From assembly GCF_014196795.1 (NCBI RefSeq), contig NZ_JACIEJ010000001.1, forward strand, positions 496,001-560,000: DNA of 64,000 nt, given 5' to 3'. The position numbers were made by a program, and so were the translations under genes. The notes beneath the pieces were generated by a model, which was not told the origin of the DNA, made no database searches, and worked only from the letters and a program-made list of their open reading frames with translations. The DNA comes from Sagittula marina. Its GTDB lineage: Bacteria; Pseudomonadota; Alphaproteobacteria; Rhodobacterales; Rhodobacteraceae. Below, one piece after another: positions 1 through 11,391 of this stretch (its first letter is position 1; every line of letters starts with the position of its first letter).

Positions 1-584
1 CCGTCATACCCCTTTTGGCGGGCGGATTCCGAAAGGGCCTCTTCGTACTTCCCGATGAAGTTCACCGCTTGTTTCACCTGCGCCTTCGACCACTTGGACA
101 AGGACCAATACCGATGGGTCCAAAGTCTGCGAAACTGGTTTATGCGCGGGTTCAACCAGATCAGCGTGCCGTAGACGCGGTCGCCGAGGTAGGCGAGCCA
201 TTTGGCATTGGCGACCACAGCGTCGAACTCATCGCCGTGGGTCACGAGGTATCGCTTGCCCTTGGCCGAGGTGAAATCGGCCCTGCGCATAACCTCGATC
301 CCGCCAAGGTGCAGGCCAATGTAGTCGCGGAACACCTCATCATGATTTCCGGGGATAAAGATCACCCGCGTGCCGGACCGTGCCTTTTCAAGGATCGCCT
401 GAATGACGGCGTTATGGTCCTCTGGCCAATGCCAGCCGCGCCGCAGCTTCCAGCCGTCGACGATATCGCCCACGAGGTAAAGCGTCTTTGCATCGTGTTT
501 GGCGAGGAAATCCACCAGCAACTGCGCGCGACAGCCCCGCGTGCCCAGATGCACATCGGAGAGGAAAATCGTCCGGTCGGTCAC
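1..584 (-). CDS. LpxH-like metallophosphoesterase (UDP-2,3-diacylglucosamine diphosphatase family), partial
   Basis: The reading frame begins at a GTG (582-584) with a GGAG ribosome site 9 bases upstream and is still open at the window edge, so the C-terminus is missing; about 194 residues are visible. It carries the calcineurin-type metal motifs in order: SDVHLG (D10, H12), GDIVDGW (D40), GNHDE (N80, H81) and VTHGDEFD (H116). This combination fits the COG2908 group, whose LpxH members remove UMP from UDP-2,3-diacylglucosamine during lipid A synthesis at the inner membrane face. Alphaproteobacterial members of this group are less well characterised than E. coli LpxH, so the substrate is inferred. 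It is transcribed away from groES. Confidence 0.82.
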   Translation of the reverse strand, partial: MTDRTIFLSDVHLGTRGCRAQLLVDFLAKHDAKTLYLVGDIVDGWKLRRGWHWPEDHNAVIQAILEKARSGTRVIFIPGNHDEVFRDYIGLHLGGIEVMRRADFTSAKGKRYLVTHGDEFDAVVANAKWLAYLGDRVYGTLIWLNPRINQFRRLWTHRYWSLSKWSKAQVKQAVNFIGKYEEALSESARQKGYD

Positions 585-737
585 ACTGCAGCACTCCGTC
601 GTTTGGCGGTTGATGCGTGGATATGGCACCGGTGTTTCGGTCCCGTGACAGTTTTGTTTCTGTTGTGTGACGCCATTGGGTAGGCGGAATTTCCCCGCCC
701 CGGGTTTACAGCGGCGCAGAAGACCCCACCTCTCGTC

Positions 738-812
738 GAAGACCGAAGACCGAAGACCGAAGACCGAAGACCGAAGACCGAAGACCGAAGACCGAAGACC
801 GAAGACCGAAGA
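738..812. repeat. Heptanucleotide tandem repeat (GAAGACC)n
   Basis: Ten perfect head-to-tail copies of GAAGACC (738-807) are followed by a partial eleventh copy (GAAGA). The array lies in the intergenic region between the LpxH-like gene and the groESL promoter, ending about 27 bases before the -35 box. No gene can be supported across it. Confidence 0.95.
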
Positions 813-838
813 TGGGCACAAATTTTTATACGTGCTTG

Positions 839-866
839 TTGACAGACTCACCTACGATCCTTACCT
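839..866 (+). promoter_or_regulatory. Predicted groESL promoter
   Basis: A perfect TTGACA (839-844) and a TTACCT-like -10 (861-866) are separated by 16 bases. The predicted start point falls at or just before the CIRCE element, the arrangement expected for HrcA repression of groESL. There is no clear sigma-32 consensus. Confidence 0.55.
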
Positions 867-875
867 CCTGCATCG

Positions 876-902
876 TTAGCACTCTCCGCGGATGAGTGAT
901 AA
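876..902 (+). promoter_or_regulatory. CIRCE operator (HrcA binding site)
   Basis: TTAGCACTC, a 9-base spacer, then GAGTGATAA. This matches the CIRCE consensus TTAGCACTC-N9-GAGTGCTAA at all but one position. CIRCE is the operator of the heat-shock repressor HrcA and commonly precedes groESL in alphaproteobacteria. The hrcA gene is not in this window. Confidence 0.95.
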
Positions 903-959
903 CGGCTCGCTCGAAGACGAGGGGCCACAGTTCTAACTTTGAGTCAGGAGACTTCAGAG

Positions 960-1247
960 ATGGCATTCAAACCGCTTCATGACCGCGTGCTTGTTCGTCG
1001 CACCGAAAGCGATGAAAAAACGACCGGTGGGCTGATCATTCCCGACAGCGCCAAAGAAAAACCGGCAGAAGGCGTGGTCGTCGCGTGTGGCGAAGGCGCT
1101 CGCAAAGACAGCGGCGAGCTGATCGAAATGGCTGTGAGCGAAGGTGACAAAGTCCTCTTCGGCAAATGGTCCGGCACCGAGGTTACCGTCGAAGGTGACG
1201 AGCTGCTGATCATGAAGGAAGGCGACATCCTCGGCATTATCAGCTGA
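960..1247 (+). CDS. groES: GroES co-chaperonin (Cpn10)
   Basis: A 95-residue protein, the usual length, which forms the heptameric lid of the GroEL folding chamber in the cytoplasm. The N-terminal [14 protein letters not shown] and the mobile-loop segment around [16 protein letters not shown] are typical. An upstream in-frame TTG at 939 is possible, but the ATG at 960 has AGGAG at 946-950 with 9-base spacing and gives the normal length. It is the first gene of the groESL operon under the CIRCE element and is separated from groEL by 96 bases. Confidence 0.98.
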   Translation: MAFKPLHDRVLVRRTESDEKTTGGLIIPDSAKEKPAEGVVVACGEGARKDSGELIEMAVSEGDKVLFGKWSGTEVTVEGDELLIMKEGDILGIIS

Positions 1248-1265
1248 GGCGGCGGCGCCCACTGA

Positions 1266-2987
<1,722 letters not shown>

Positions 2988-3024
2988 GACGCCCTGACGG
3001 GACGTTTTACCGACACTTAAGCGC

Positions 3025-3050
3025 AAAGGGGCCTTCGGGCCCCTTTGTTG
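3025..3050 (+). terminator. Rho-independent terminator of groESL
   Basis: A perfect 9-bp stem (AAAGGGGCC / GGCCCCTTT) with a TTCG tetraloop, followed by a short T-rich tail (TTTGTTG), lies 37 bases after the groEL stop. Confidence 0.9.
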
Positions 3051-3150
3051 CATTTGTGGCTTGCACAAGTTGTATTGGATGCACCGTAATTGGGTCTCGC
3101 GTGTTCATAAGACGTTCGATACGCTTACGCTCGTCGCAAGTGGAGGCCGC

Positions 3151-3444
3151 ATGAGTCGCAGAGACGGAAGGAAAGCACTGGAATTGCACCTGCCCGACGA
3201 TTTGCGTCGGCGTCTTGTCAAAACCACGCAACAGCACTTGCCGCTGGCCTACCTCGCCCGGCAGGCGTTGCGCCAGGCCATGGACAAGGGCGTGCAGTGG
3301 CAAAAAGAAGTGCGACCCGGTCCTGCGCGTCCTATTCTGTTGCAGCTGTCCGCAGAGGAACGTGCGCGCCTGGACATGTGGATCGCACGCCACGACGTGC
3401 AGCCAGAGGTGGCCGTGCTGTCCCTGATTGGCGCGGTGGTCTAG
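3151..3444 (+). CDS. Small ribbon-helix-helix-like protein
   Basis: A 97-residue basic protein. Residues about 9-45 (KALELHLPDDLRRRLV, then a helix and QALRQAMDKG) look like a CopG/Arc ribbon-helix-helix DNA-binding fold: one short strand and two helices. The second half has another strand-like LLQLSAEERARLDMWI segment, suggesting a tandem of two such units. The ATG at 3151 is chosen because AGTGGAGG sits just upstream; a TTG at 3061 would add an unconvincing N-terminus. There is no toxin-like gene beside it, so an antitoxin role is not supported. Function unknown. Confidence 0.6.
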   Translation: MSRRDGRKALELHLPDDLRRRLVKTTQQHLPLAYLARQALRQAMDKGVQWQKEVRPGPARPILLQLSAEERARLDMWIARHDVQPEVAVLSLIGAVV

Positions 3445-4092
3445 CGTTTCGGTGGGTGTCTCGTTGAACCTGCCATAAGGCTCCACGCCGATCCCGTGAT
3501 GCATTGCATATATAGAGGGGAGCCTGTGAATGCAGAAGCTGTTCACGGACCAGGTGACCTCTAACTTCCTGCGCAAAATCTCATGTGTCTCACACCAGTC
3601 TGCTGCGCGGCGTTCGTACGGGTGACAGGTCGACGGCGCGATCCCGTCCGCCAGAAGCTCATGCCGCTCGTCGTATGCTCGGTCGTAGCGAACCTGAGAG
3701 GGCGGTGTGCGGGGATAGAATGGCTGGCCCGGAACGCCCTGTCATTGATGCCATAGACCCATCTATTGGAACGACTGTGCCCCTGAGCCGGAGCTGGGTC
3801 TCAAGCCGCGCAAACGCCGAACAGGGATGTGCCGGACTGACTGAGGTCCAAATAAAATCCGGTCGAGGGGGGCCTCATGGGGATCTTCTTAGGGACGGCG
3901 TCGCGTTCGCGCGCGTAGCCGGGCCAAACACAGCAAAACGCCGACAGTGAGCGCGACACCCGCACAGTCAGGCATGCATGGCTGTGCAATGTCTGCGCCA
4001 AGACCCGTTAAGGATGGGAGGAGACCAAAGCAAACACTGTTTGCCCCTCTGTGGCGGTTGTCGGCAAACAGAGAATCGGTGTTAACCCCCCT
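3445..4092. other. Long intergenic region without a supported gene
   Basis: About 650 bases between the small RHH-like gene and rnhB. Open frames exist on both strands (for example 3585-3950 plus), but none has a convincing ribosome site, domain or codon pattern. There is an 11-base near-palindrome ATGCATTGCAT near 3499. It must contain the rnhB promoter, which I cannot place. Confidence 0.4.
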
Positions 4093-4692
4093 ATGGATAT
4101 GATGTTTGAAGAGCGCCTGTGGGCCCAAGGCGTGCGCCATGTGGCCGGTGTGGATGAAGTCGGTCGCGGCCCGCTGGCTGGCCCCGTTGTGGCCGCAGCA
4201 GTGATACTGAACCGCGATTCGGTCCCCGAGGGGCTGAACGATTCAAAAAAACTATCGATCAAGCGGCGTGAATTTCTTGCGCCGCTGTTGTGGCAATCGG
4301 CCCGCGTCTCGATCGGCATGGCCACGGTCGAAGAGATAGATGCCATCAATATCCTGCAAGCGAGCTTGCTCGCCATGCAACGTGCAGTTGAAGGGTTTTC
4401 GGTTCAGCCGGATCACGTTCTCGTCGACGGAAATCGGATTCCTGATGGTTTCCCGTGTGAGGCGACGGCTGTCGTGGGCGGGGATGGCAAATCACCTTCC
4501 ATCGCGGCGGCTTCAATTGTGGCAAAAATCTGGCGAGATAATGTCATGAAGGAGGCCGCGACACAGTGGCCAGGATATGGTTGGGAAACAAACGCGGGCT
4601 ATCCCACAAAGTGTCACAAATCTGCCCTCCGAAATCTTGGGGTTACCCCTCTCCATAGACGTTCGTTCAAGCCGGTACGCGATATCTTGTGA
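4093..4692 (+). CDS. rnhB: Ribonuclease HII
   Basis: A 199-residue enzyme that cleaves RNA in RNA-DNA hybrids and at single ribonucleotides in DNA. It has the type II signature GVDEVGRGPLAGPV near the N-terminus (catalytic Asp-Glu), the VLVDGNRIPDGF segment with the third acidic residue, SIAAASIVAKIWRD, and the GYPTKCH motif near the end. The start is the ATG at 4093; a GTG at 4051 would add 14 residues not expected for the family. It sits directly upstream of ccrM, an order seen in other Rhodobacteraceae. Confidence 0.95.
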   Translation: MDMMFEERLWAQGVRHVAGVDEVGRGPLAGPVVAAAVILNRDSVPEGLNDSKKLSIKRREFLAPLLWQSARVSIGMATVEEIDAINILQASLLAMQRAVEGFSVQPDHVLVDGNRIPDGFPCEATAVVGGDGKSPSIAAASIVAKIWRDNVMKEAATQWPGYGWETNAGYPTKCHKSALRNLGVTPLHRRSFKPVRDIL

Positions 4693-4737
4693 CAAGATGA
4701 ATTAGCAACCCTCTGTTAAACTAAAATAATTGACCAT

Positions 4738-5906
<1,169 letters not shown>

Positions 5907-6020
5907 CCAGAGCCCTGTCGGGCCACCGGCCGCGTCTGGATCCATCTTCCACCAGTTACACCAATTAAGAACACCGCCGGTGCCCTGAGCCATTTGCTGC
6001 GCTCGGGCACCACACCTGAC

Positions 6021-6053
6021 CCCGTCTGCCCTCGTGCAGACGGGGCTTTTTTT
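6021..6053 (+). terminator. Rho-independent terminator after ccrM
   Basis: A 9-bp stem (CCCGTCTGC / GCAGACGGG) with a 6-base loop is followed by eight consecutive T residues. It lies about 115 bases after the ccrM stop and ends the rnhB-ccrM unit. Confidence 0.9.
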
Positions 6054-6123
6054 GGTCGTCGGGGCATGAGAAAGCAGATGGCCAGTGCTTCCCTTGATTG
6101 TCTTGGAGGCCTAAACACTTGGC

Positions 6124-7014
6124 ATGGATATAAGATCAATTTTGATGGGCCTGGCCTTTGCTTTGATGTGGTCCTCGGCCTTCACCTCGGCGCGAATCAT
6201 CGTGGCAGAGGCACCGCCGCTCAGCGCGCTGGCGCTGCGTTTCCTGATCTCCGGCACTTTGGCCGTGGGGATTGCGTTGGCGCTGGGGCAAAGCTGGCGG
6301 CTGACGCGGGCCCAGTGGCGCGCCACGATCATATTTGGCGTGTGTCAGAATGCTTTGTATCTGGGTCTGAATTTCGTTGCCATGCAAACGATTGAGGCCT
6401 CCCTGGCCGCCATAGTGGCCTCGACCATGCCGCTGGTTGTGGCGCTGGTGGGGTGGGCCGTCTTCAAGGAAAAACTCGTGGTGCAAGCGGCGGTGGGCCT
6501 GTTGGCGGGACTTGGTGGCGTTGTGTTGATCATGGGCGCGCGTTTCGGTGGCGGGATGGATGTGTATGGGGTGGCGCTGTGCGGTGGCGGTGTTTTGGCG
6601 CTTTCGGTCGCGACCTTGTCGCTGCGTGGGGCGACCTCGGGTGGGAATTTCATGATGGTGGTCGGCCTGCAAATGCTGGTGGGCTCTGCCGCGCTTTGGG
6701 GCCCCGCGCTGATTCTGGAAACCTGGGACGTGACCTGGACGCCACGTCTGACTGCCGCTTTTGCCTACACGACATTGATACCGGGGCTGGCCGCAACCTT
6801 TGTCTGGGTGCGTCTCGTGGACCGGATCGGAGCCGTGCGTGGCGCGACATTCCATTTTCTAAACCCGTTCTTCGGGGTCGCCATTGCGGCCGTTTTGCTT
6901 GGCGAGGAACTGAGGGTGCTCGATATGGTGGGCGTGGCCGTGATCGCAGCGGGCATTCTAATGGTGCAACTTGCGCGTTTGCCCGCGACAGTGGAAACCT
7001 CCGCCAAAAGGTAA
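6124..7014 (+). CDS. EamA/DMT-family membrane transporter
   Basis: A 296-residue inner-membrane protein with about ten hydrophobic helices in two similar halves, each an EamA repeat (first half MGLAFALMWSSAFTSARI, second half from about residue 145). The proline-containing TTLIPGLAATFVWVRLVDRIGA and the end-of-repeat LNPFFGVAIAAVLLGEEL are typical of drug/metabolite exporters. Substrate cannot be predicted. The start has only a weak ribosome site, so the ATG at 6145 is an alternative. It stands alone, between the ccrM terminator and the chemoreceptor gene. Confidence 0.85.
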   Translation: MDIRSILMGLAFALMWSSAFTSARIIVAEAPPLSALALRFLISGTLAVGIALALGQSWRLTRAQWRATIIFGVCQNALYLGLNFVAMQTIEASLAAIVASTMPLVVALVGWAVFKEKLVVQAAVGLLAGLGGVVLIMGARFGGGMDVYGVALCGGGVLALSVATLSLRGATSGGNFMMVVGLQMLVGSAALWGPALILETWDVTWTPRLTAAFAYTTLIPGLAATFVWVRLVDRIGAVRGATFHFLNPFFGVAIAAVLLGEELRVLDMVGVAVIAAGILMVQLARLPATVETSAKR

Positions 7015-7107
7015 AGTGTGCCAAATTCGATGAAGTTTTTGCGGCGTTTCTAGATGTTCTTTACCAACGGTCGCTAGTGTCCTCGCTGAACAACGCTGAG
7101 GCAAGAC

Positions 7108-9072
7108 ATGAGCAAGTTCTCGATCCGAATTCAGGTGCTATTTTTTGCGTGCACATTCATTTTGTGCCTCGTGACAGTATCGGCCTTATCCTGGACGACC
7201 AACAAAAGCACGGCACGTGTCTTTCGCGAGTATGAACAGTTTGTAAAACAGTTCGAGAGCCTCAACGCGGTAAAGGAAGACGTTGAGCAAGGGATCGGTG
7301 ATCTGCTGTCCTTTGCCGCCGGGCGGGACGAGGCGCACGGGTCGCTCATGGGCAACCTTGCAGAGATTTCGACTGAGCTCGAAGTTGCTTACTCGCTGCT
7401 TCCTGAAGGATCGGAGGTTCGGACCTCAGTTCTGGATCTTAAAGCCTTTACCGATGATCTTGCGGCGCGTTCTGAAACGCTCGAAGGGCTCATGCTGTTT
7501 GATCGCAAAGTGATAGTGGACAGAGAATATCTGCCAGATTTCGCCATATTAAGGGATGGGGTAAACGCACTTCAGGAGATCAAGCAGGCCGAGTTCAGCG
7601 CAATCTCACAGGCTGCCAGGCGCCAGATCGTGGATGGTGAAACTTTGCTTCTGGTCTCTAACGGCGTGGTAATTTTGCTGGCTTTTGGTTTGGCGCTTGT
7701 ATTTGGCAGTCTATTGTCACGACCGATCCGGCAGGCGGCCCAAGCGGTCCAGACGCTGGGAGACGGCGACTACAGCCAGCCTCCAAGTGGCACGACACGC
7801 GGTGATGAAATCGGTTCCATGGCGCGCGGGTTGGAAACGCTACGTGCTAAACTTAGCGTGGGCGCCGAGGCAGAGCAGGCCGCAGCGGATGAGAACACCC
7901 GTCGGATTGAGTTGTTCAAGACTTTGGGGTCTGCCATGAGCCAGCTTCGCAAAGGCACGCTGGATGCGCGCATAGACAGTGAAAGCTGGACGGATCTCGG
8001 CCCCAGCTACGTCCAGTTGAGCAGCGATTTCAACGAATTGGCCGGCGCATTGGAGCATCTTGTCGAGTCGCTACGCACCAGCACGGAAACCGTGCAGTCA
8101 AACGCTGCCGAACTCTCTGGCATGTCCGATGAGATGGCCCGCCGGGCCGAGACGCAGGCCGCAACGCTGGAACAGTCGGCTGCGGCTCTGGATATGCTCG
8201 CGGTCGGCGTGAAAACCGCTTCTGATCGTGCCCAGGAGGCCGACGTCAAGGTCGTGGACGGGCGGAGGCAAGCGGAGCAGGGCGGCGAAGTTATGACACG
8301 CGCGCTTGAAGCGATGAGCTCGATTGCCAAGTCCTCCGAGCAAATCAGTCAGATCATTGGCGTCATTGACGACATCGCCTTTCAAACCAATTTGCTGGCT
8401 CTCAACGCTGGGGTCGAAGCTGCGCGGGCCGGTGAATCAGGCAAGGGCTTCTCCGTTGTGGCCTCCGAGGTCCGCGGGCTTGCGCAGCGCGCCTCGGAAT
8501 CTGCGAACCAGATCAAATCTTTGGTCTTGAACAGCGTGGCGCAAGTGGAGGATGGCGAAAAGCTGGTGCAGAAGACCAGCGAAACCTTGACTGCAATCGT
8601 GGCAAACGTGACCGAAGTGTCGGAGATGGTTTCAGGCATCGCAACGCTTTCCAAAGAACAAGCGGGCGGCGTCGAAGAAATCAACTTGGGCATCGCAGAG
8701 CTGGACAAGGTCACGCAGCAGAATGCCGCAATGGTTGGCGAAACCAGCACCGCAAGCCAGCAGTTGACGGTCGAGGCGACGCGGCTTGCCGATGTGCTCA
8801 CGCAATTCACCGGGGGGGCGCAAATTGTCCGTCTGGATCCATCCCAAGTGCACGGCGTCCCGGAATTATTTGGCGACTTCGAGGAAACCGTGCCTGCCAC
8901 CGCGCCATCAAAGCCAGTGGCCAAACCCTCGGCACATGCTGCAAAAAATGATGACGGATGGGACATTTCACCGGCCCCGGCTAAAGCGTCGCCTGGCCCG
9001 GCGGGCGCAAAAAGGGCCGTAAACGCGCCCGCACCAGTAGGGCAAGGGGGCGGGGAATGGGCTGATTTTTGA
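7108..9072 (+). CDS. Methyl-accepting chemotaxis protein with CheR tether
   Basis: A 654-residue transmembrane chemoreceptor. An N-terminal membrane helix (residues about 8-30) leads into a helical periplasmic sensor of about 150 residues, then a second helix (about 185-205), a HAMP domain (SRPIRQAAQAVQTLGDGDYS onward) and a long cytoplasmic coiled coil. The signalling hairpin DDIAFQTNLLALNAGVEAAR is at about 420-440. The last five residues, EWADF, after a flexible Gly/Ala/Pro-rich stretch, match the W-x-x-F pentapeptide that docks CheR and CheB in Tar and Tsr. No other chemotaxis gene is nearby. The ligand is unknown. Confidence 0.93.
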   Translation: MSKFSIRIQVLFFACTFILCLVTVSALSWTTNKSTARVFREYEQFVKQFESLNAVKEDVEQGIGDLLSFAAGRDEAHGSLMGNLAEISTELEVAYSLLPEGSEVRTSVLDLKAFTDDLAARSETLEGLMLFDRKVIVDREYLPDFAILRDGVNALQEIKQAEFSAISQAARRQIVDGETLLLVSNGVVILLAFGLALVFGSLLSRPIRQAAQAVQTLGDGDYSQPPSGTTRGDEIGSMARGLETLRAKLSVGAEAEQAAADENTRRIELFKTLGSAMSQLRKGTLDARIDSESWTDLGPSYVQLSSDFNELAGALEHLVESLRTSTETVQSNAAELSGMSDEMARRAETQAATLEQSAAALDMLAVGVKTASDRAQEADVKVVDGRRQAEQGGEVMTRALEAMSSIAKSSEQISQIIGVIDDIAFQTNLLALNAGVEAARAGESGKGFSVVASEVRGLAQRASESANQIKSLVLNSVAQVEDGEKLVQKTSETLTAIVANVTEVSEMVSGIATLSKEQAGGVEEINLGIAELDKVTQQNAAMVGETSTASQQLTVEATRLADVLTQFTGGAQIVRLDPSQVHGVPELFGDFEETVPATAPSKPVAKPSAHAAKNDDGWDISPAPAKASPGPAGAKRAVNAPAPVGQGGGEWADF

Positions 9073-10176
9073 TCAGCCGATCGTGCCGCCCGCGTCCCCG
9101 ACCTGACCTCGGTGCAGCAAGAGGTGATCCAGAAGAACGCAGGCCATCATGGCTTCGCCCACTGGGACAGCACGAATACCCACACAGGGATCGTGGCGAC
9201 CTTTGGTAATTATTTCGGTGGCCTGGCCTGTCTTGGTAATCGTCTGCCGAGGCCGGAGAATCGAGGAGGTCGGCTTTACCGCGAAGCGTACAACCACATC
9301 CTGTCCGGTGGAAATACCGCCAAGAACGCCCCCCGCATGGTTCGATGAGTACACCGGCTGGCCATCATTCCCGAGGAAAATTTCGTCAGCGTTATCTTCG
9401 CCCGTCAACTCTGCTGCAGCCATGCCTTCACCAATCTCAACGCCTTTGACCGCGTTGATCGACATCATCGCGGCTGCGAGGTCCGTGTCGAGCTTGCCAT
9501 ATATTGGCGCGCCCAGGCCCGCTGGTACGCCGCGTGCGACCACTTCGACAACAGCGCCAACTGAGTTGCCTGACTTGCGCAGCTCATCAAGGTAGCCGGC
9601 CCACACTTCGGCGGAGACTGCATCCGGCGTCCAGAATGGGTTCTCTGAAATTTCGTCCCAGTCGAACCGGTTCCGGTCGATTTTGTGCGGGCCGATTTGG
9701 GTCATGTACCCCGTAATCTCGACCCCAGGCATCAAGGTGTCCAAGGCTGCCCGAGCGATCCCTCCAGCAGCGACCCGTGCGGCGGTTTCCCGTGCCGAAG
9801 ACCGACCGCCGCCGCGATAATCCCTGACGCCATACTTCTGAAAATAGGTTATATCGGCGTGACCTGGGCGGAACTTCTCCGCGATATCGCCGTAATCCTT
9901 GGACCTTTGGTCTGTATTCTCAATCATCAGCTGAACCGAAGTGCCGGTGGTCTGGCCTTCAAAGACGCCTGAGAGGATCTTCACGGCGTCCGGCTCTCGC
10001 CGTTGCGTGGTGTATTTGTTCTGGCCCGGCTTGCGCTTGTCCAACCAATTTTGAAGCATCGCCTCGTCGACATTGATCCCCGGCGGCACGCCATCGACGG
10101 TCGCGCCAAGCGCGGGACCGTGGCTTTCGCCCCAAGTTGTGACGCGGAACAAGTGGCCGAAGGTGTTGAGGCTCAT
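9073..10176 (-). CDS. aroC: Chorismate synthase
   Basis: A 367-residue enzyme that converts 5-enolpyruvylshikimate-3-phosphate to chorismate using reduced FMN; the last common step to aromatic amino acids. It starts [20 protein letters not shown] and contains the signature [19 protein letters not shown] near residue 130. AAGGAGA precedes the start. Its stop codon begins on the base immediately after the stop of the convergent chemoreceptor gene, so the two genes abut tail to tail with no intergenic DNA and no visible terminator. Confidence 0.98.
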   Translation of the reverse strand: MSLNTFGHLFRVTTWGESHGPALGATVDGVPPGINVDEAMLQNWLDKRKPGQNKYTTQRREPDAVKILSGVFEGQTTGTSVQLMIENTDQRSKDYGDIAEKFRPGHADITYFQKYGVRDYRGGGRSSARETAARVAAGGIARAALDTLMPGVEITGYMTQIGPHKIDRNRFDWDEISENPFWTPDAVSAEVWAGYLDELRKSGNSVGAVVEVVARGVPAGLGAPIYGKLDTDLAAAMMSINAVKGVEIGEGMAAAELTGEDNADEIFLGNDGQPVYSSNHAGGVLGGISTGQDVVVRFAVKPTSSILRPRQTITKTGQATEIITKGRHDPCVGIRAVPVGEAMMACVLLDHLLLHRGQVGDAGGTIG

Positions 10177-10274
10177 GGTCAGTCTCCTTTGCGCCGTGGT
10201 CTAGGGCACGGGCTTGCGCCGCTCAAGTGGTTTCGCCTTGCGCCCTGCGGGGCGTGGCCATAGCTTGTGCCCTA

Positions 10275-10367
10275 CCTCGGGGTGGCGGAATAGGATCCGT
10301 CTGAGATTTGCGTAATCGCATCAACCCGTTGAACCTGAACCGGTTAACACCGGCGGAGGGAAGGTAT
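10275..10367 (+). ncRNA. TPP riboswitch (THI element)
   Basis: The conserved TPP aptamer blocks appear in order: GGGGTGGC near 10279, CTGAGA at 10301-10306, ACCCGTTGAACCTGAACCGG (10324-10343), then TTAACACCGGCGGAGGGAAG ending near 10362. The stems GGGT/ACCC and CCGG/CCGG close as in the known structure. It sits in the leader of thiB, about 47 bases from the start codon, so it most likely blocks translation or transcription of thiBPQ when thiamine pyrophosphate is abundant. Confidence 0.93.
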
Positions 10368-10413
10368 CGGGACACCCGGATCTTGCCCTTTCGCCGCAGA
10401 TTTGGAGATGTCC

Positions 10414-11391
10414 ATGAAGACCTTCACATTTGCAGCGGGACTTTTGCTGGCCACCAGTGCGGTGGCGCAGGAAAACGTGCTGACTGTTTACGCCCCTGAC
10501 TATTTCACCTCCGAATGGGGGCCGGGTCCAAAAATCGAAGAGCTGTTCGAGGCGCAATGTGAGTGTGACCTACAGTTCAAACCCGGCGAATTGCTGCCGC
10601 GCCTGCTGCTGGAAGGTGATCGCACCGAGGCTGATGTGGTCATCGGTTTGAACACTGACGTGACCAAGAAGGCGCGCGAAAGCGGGCTGTTCGCGGAGCA
10701 CGGCGTTGATCTCTCCAGCTTGACGTTGCCGATTGACTGGACCGATGCCACATTCTTGCCGTTTAACTATGGGCACACGGCTTTCGTCTACGACACGACG
10801 AAGATGGAAGCGCCAGCGTCCTTCGATGCGTTGCTGAATGCCGACGACGACCTGAGGTTGGTGATTCAAGATCCGCGCACTTCGGTGTCCGGTCTTGCGC
10901 TGGTCCTGTGGGTGCAGGCAGTTTACGGTGACCAAGCGCAAGCCGCGTGGGAGAAGCTCGCCCCGAAAATTGTCACAGTGACAAAGGGTTGGTCTGAAAG
11001 CTACGGGATGTTCACGGACGGCGAGGCCGATATGGTCCTCTCCTACACGACCTCACCCGCCTATCACATCATCGCCGAAGGGGATGAGACCAAGAAGGCG
11101 GCTATTTTCCCGGAAGGTCACTATTTCATGGTAGAGCTCGCAGCAAAAGTTGCCGCAACGGACCAGCCGGAATTGGCGCAGGACTTCATGGATTTCATCC
11201 TCGGCGAAGACTTCCAGTCAATGATTGCCACGGGCAACTGGTCGATCCCGGCGGCGCTTGATCAAAGCGCTTGGCCCGAGGGTTTCCAAAAGCTCGACCT
11301 GCCGGAAAGCGTGTTGTTTTACAACGAAACCGAGGCAGCGGCCCTGCGGGATGAGGCTATCGAAGCATGGCGCGCAGCCCTTTCGCAATAA
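10414..11391 (+). CDS. thiB: Thiamine ABC transporter, periplasmic binding protein
   Basis: A 325-residue secreted solute-binding protein with the signal peptide MKTFTFAAGLLLATSAVAQ. The mature protein begins ENVLTVYAPDYFTSEWGPG and carries GDRTEADVVIGLN and RTSVSGLALVLWVQAVYG, typical of ThiB, which delivers thiamine and its phosphates to ThiPQ. The ATG at 10414 has GGAG (10404-10407) at good spacing; earlier TTG and ATG codons at 10402 and 10408 are less likely. First gene of the riboswitch-controlled thiBPQ operon; its end overlaps thiP by 25 bases. Confidence 0.95.
   Translation: MKTFTFAAGLLLATSAVAQENVLTVYAPDYFTSEWGPGPKIEELFEAQCECDLQFKPGELLPRLLLEGDRTEADVVIGLNTDVTKKARESGLFAEHGVDLSSLTLPIDWTDATFLPFNYGHTAFVYDTTKMEAPASFDALLNADDDLRLVIQDPRTSVSGLALVLWVQAVYGDQAQAAWEKLAPKIVTVTKGWSESYGMFTDGEADMVLSYTTSPAYHIIAEGDETKKAAIFPEGHYFMVELAAKVAATDQPELAQDFMDFILGEDFQSMIATGNWSIPAALDQSAWPEGFQKLDLPESVLFYNETEAAALRDEAIEAWRAALSQ

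Noticed and set aside
15..683. A 222-residue plus-strand frame opposite the LpxH-like gene
   Set aside because: The minus strand carries the full set of metallophosphoesterase motifs; the plus-strand translation has no domain and is a codon-bias shadow.
738..812. Heptamer array as a CRISPR array
   Set aside because: The units are 7 bases with no spacers, and no cas genes are present.
3585..3950. A 121-residue plus-strand frame in the gap before rnhB
   Set aside because: No recognisable domain, biased Arg/Ala/Gly content and no clear ribosome site. I treat the region as non-coding.
5930..6000. A possible tRNA remnant after ccrM
   Set aside because: A short segment looks tRNA-like by eye, but no cloverleaf can be folded.
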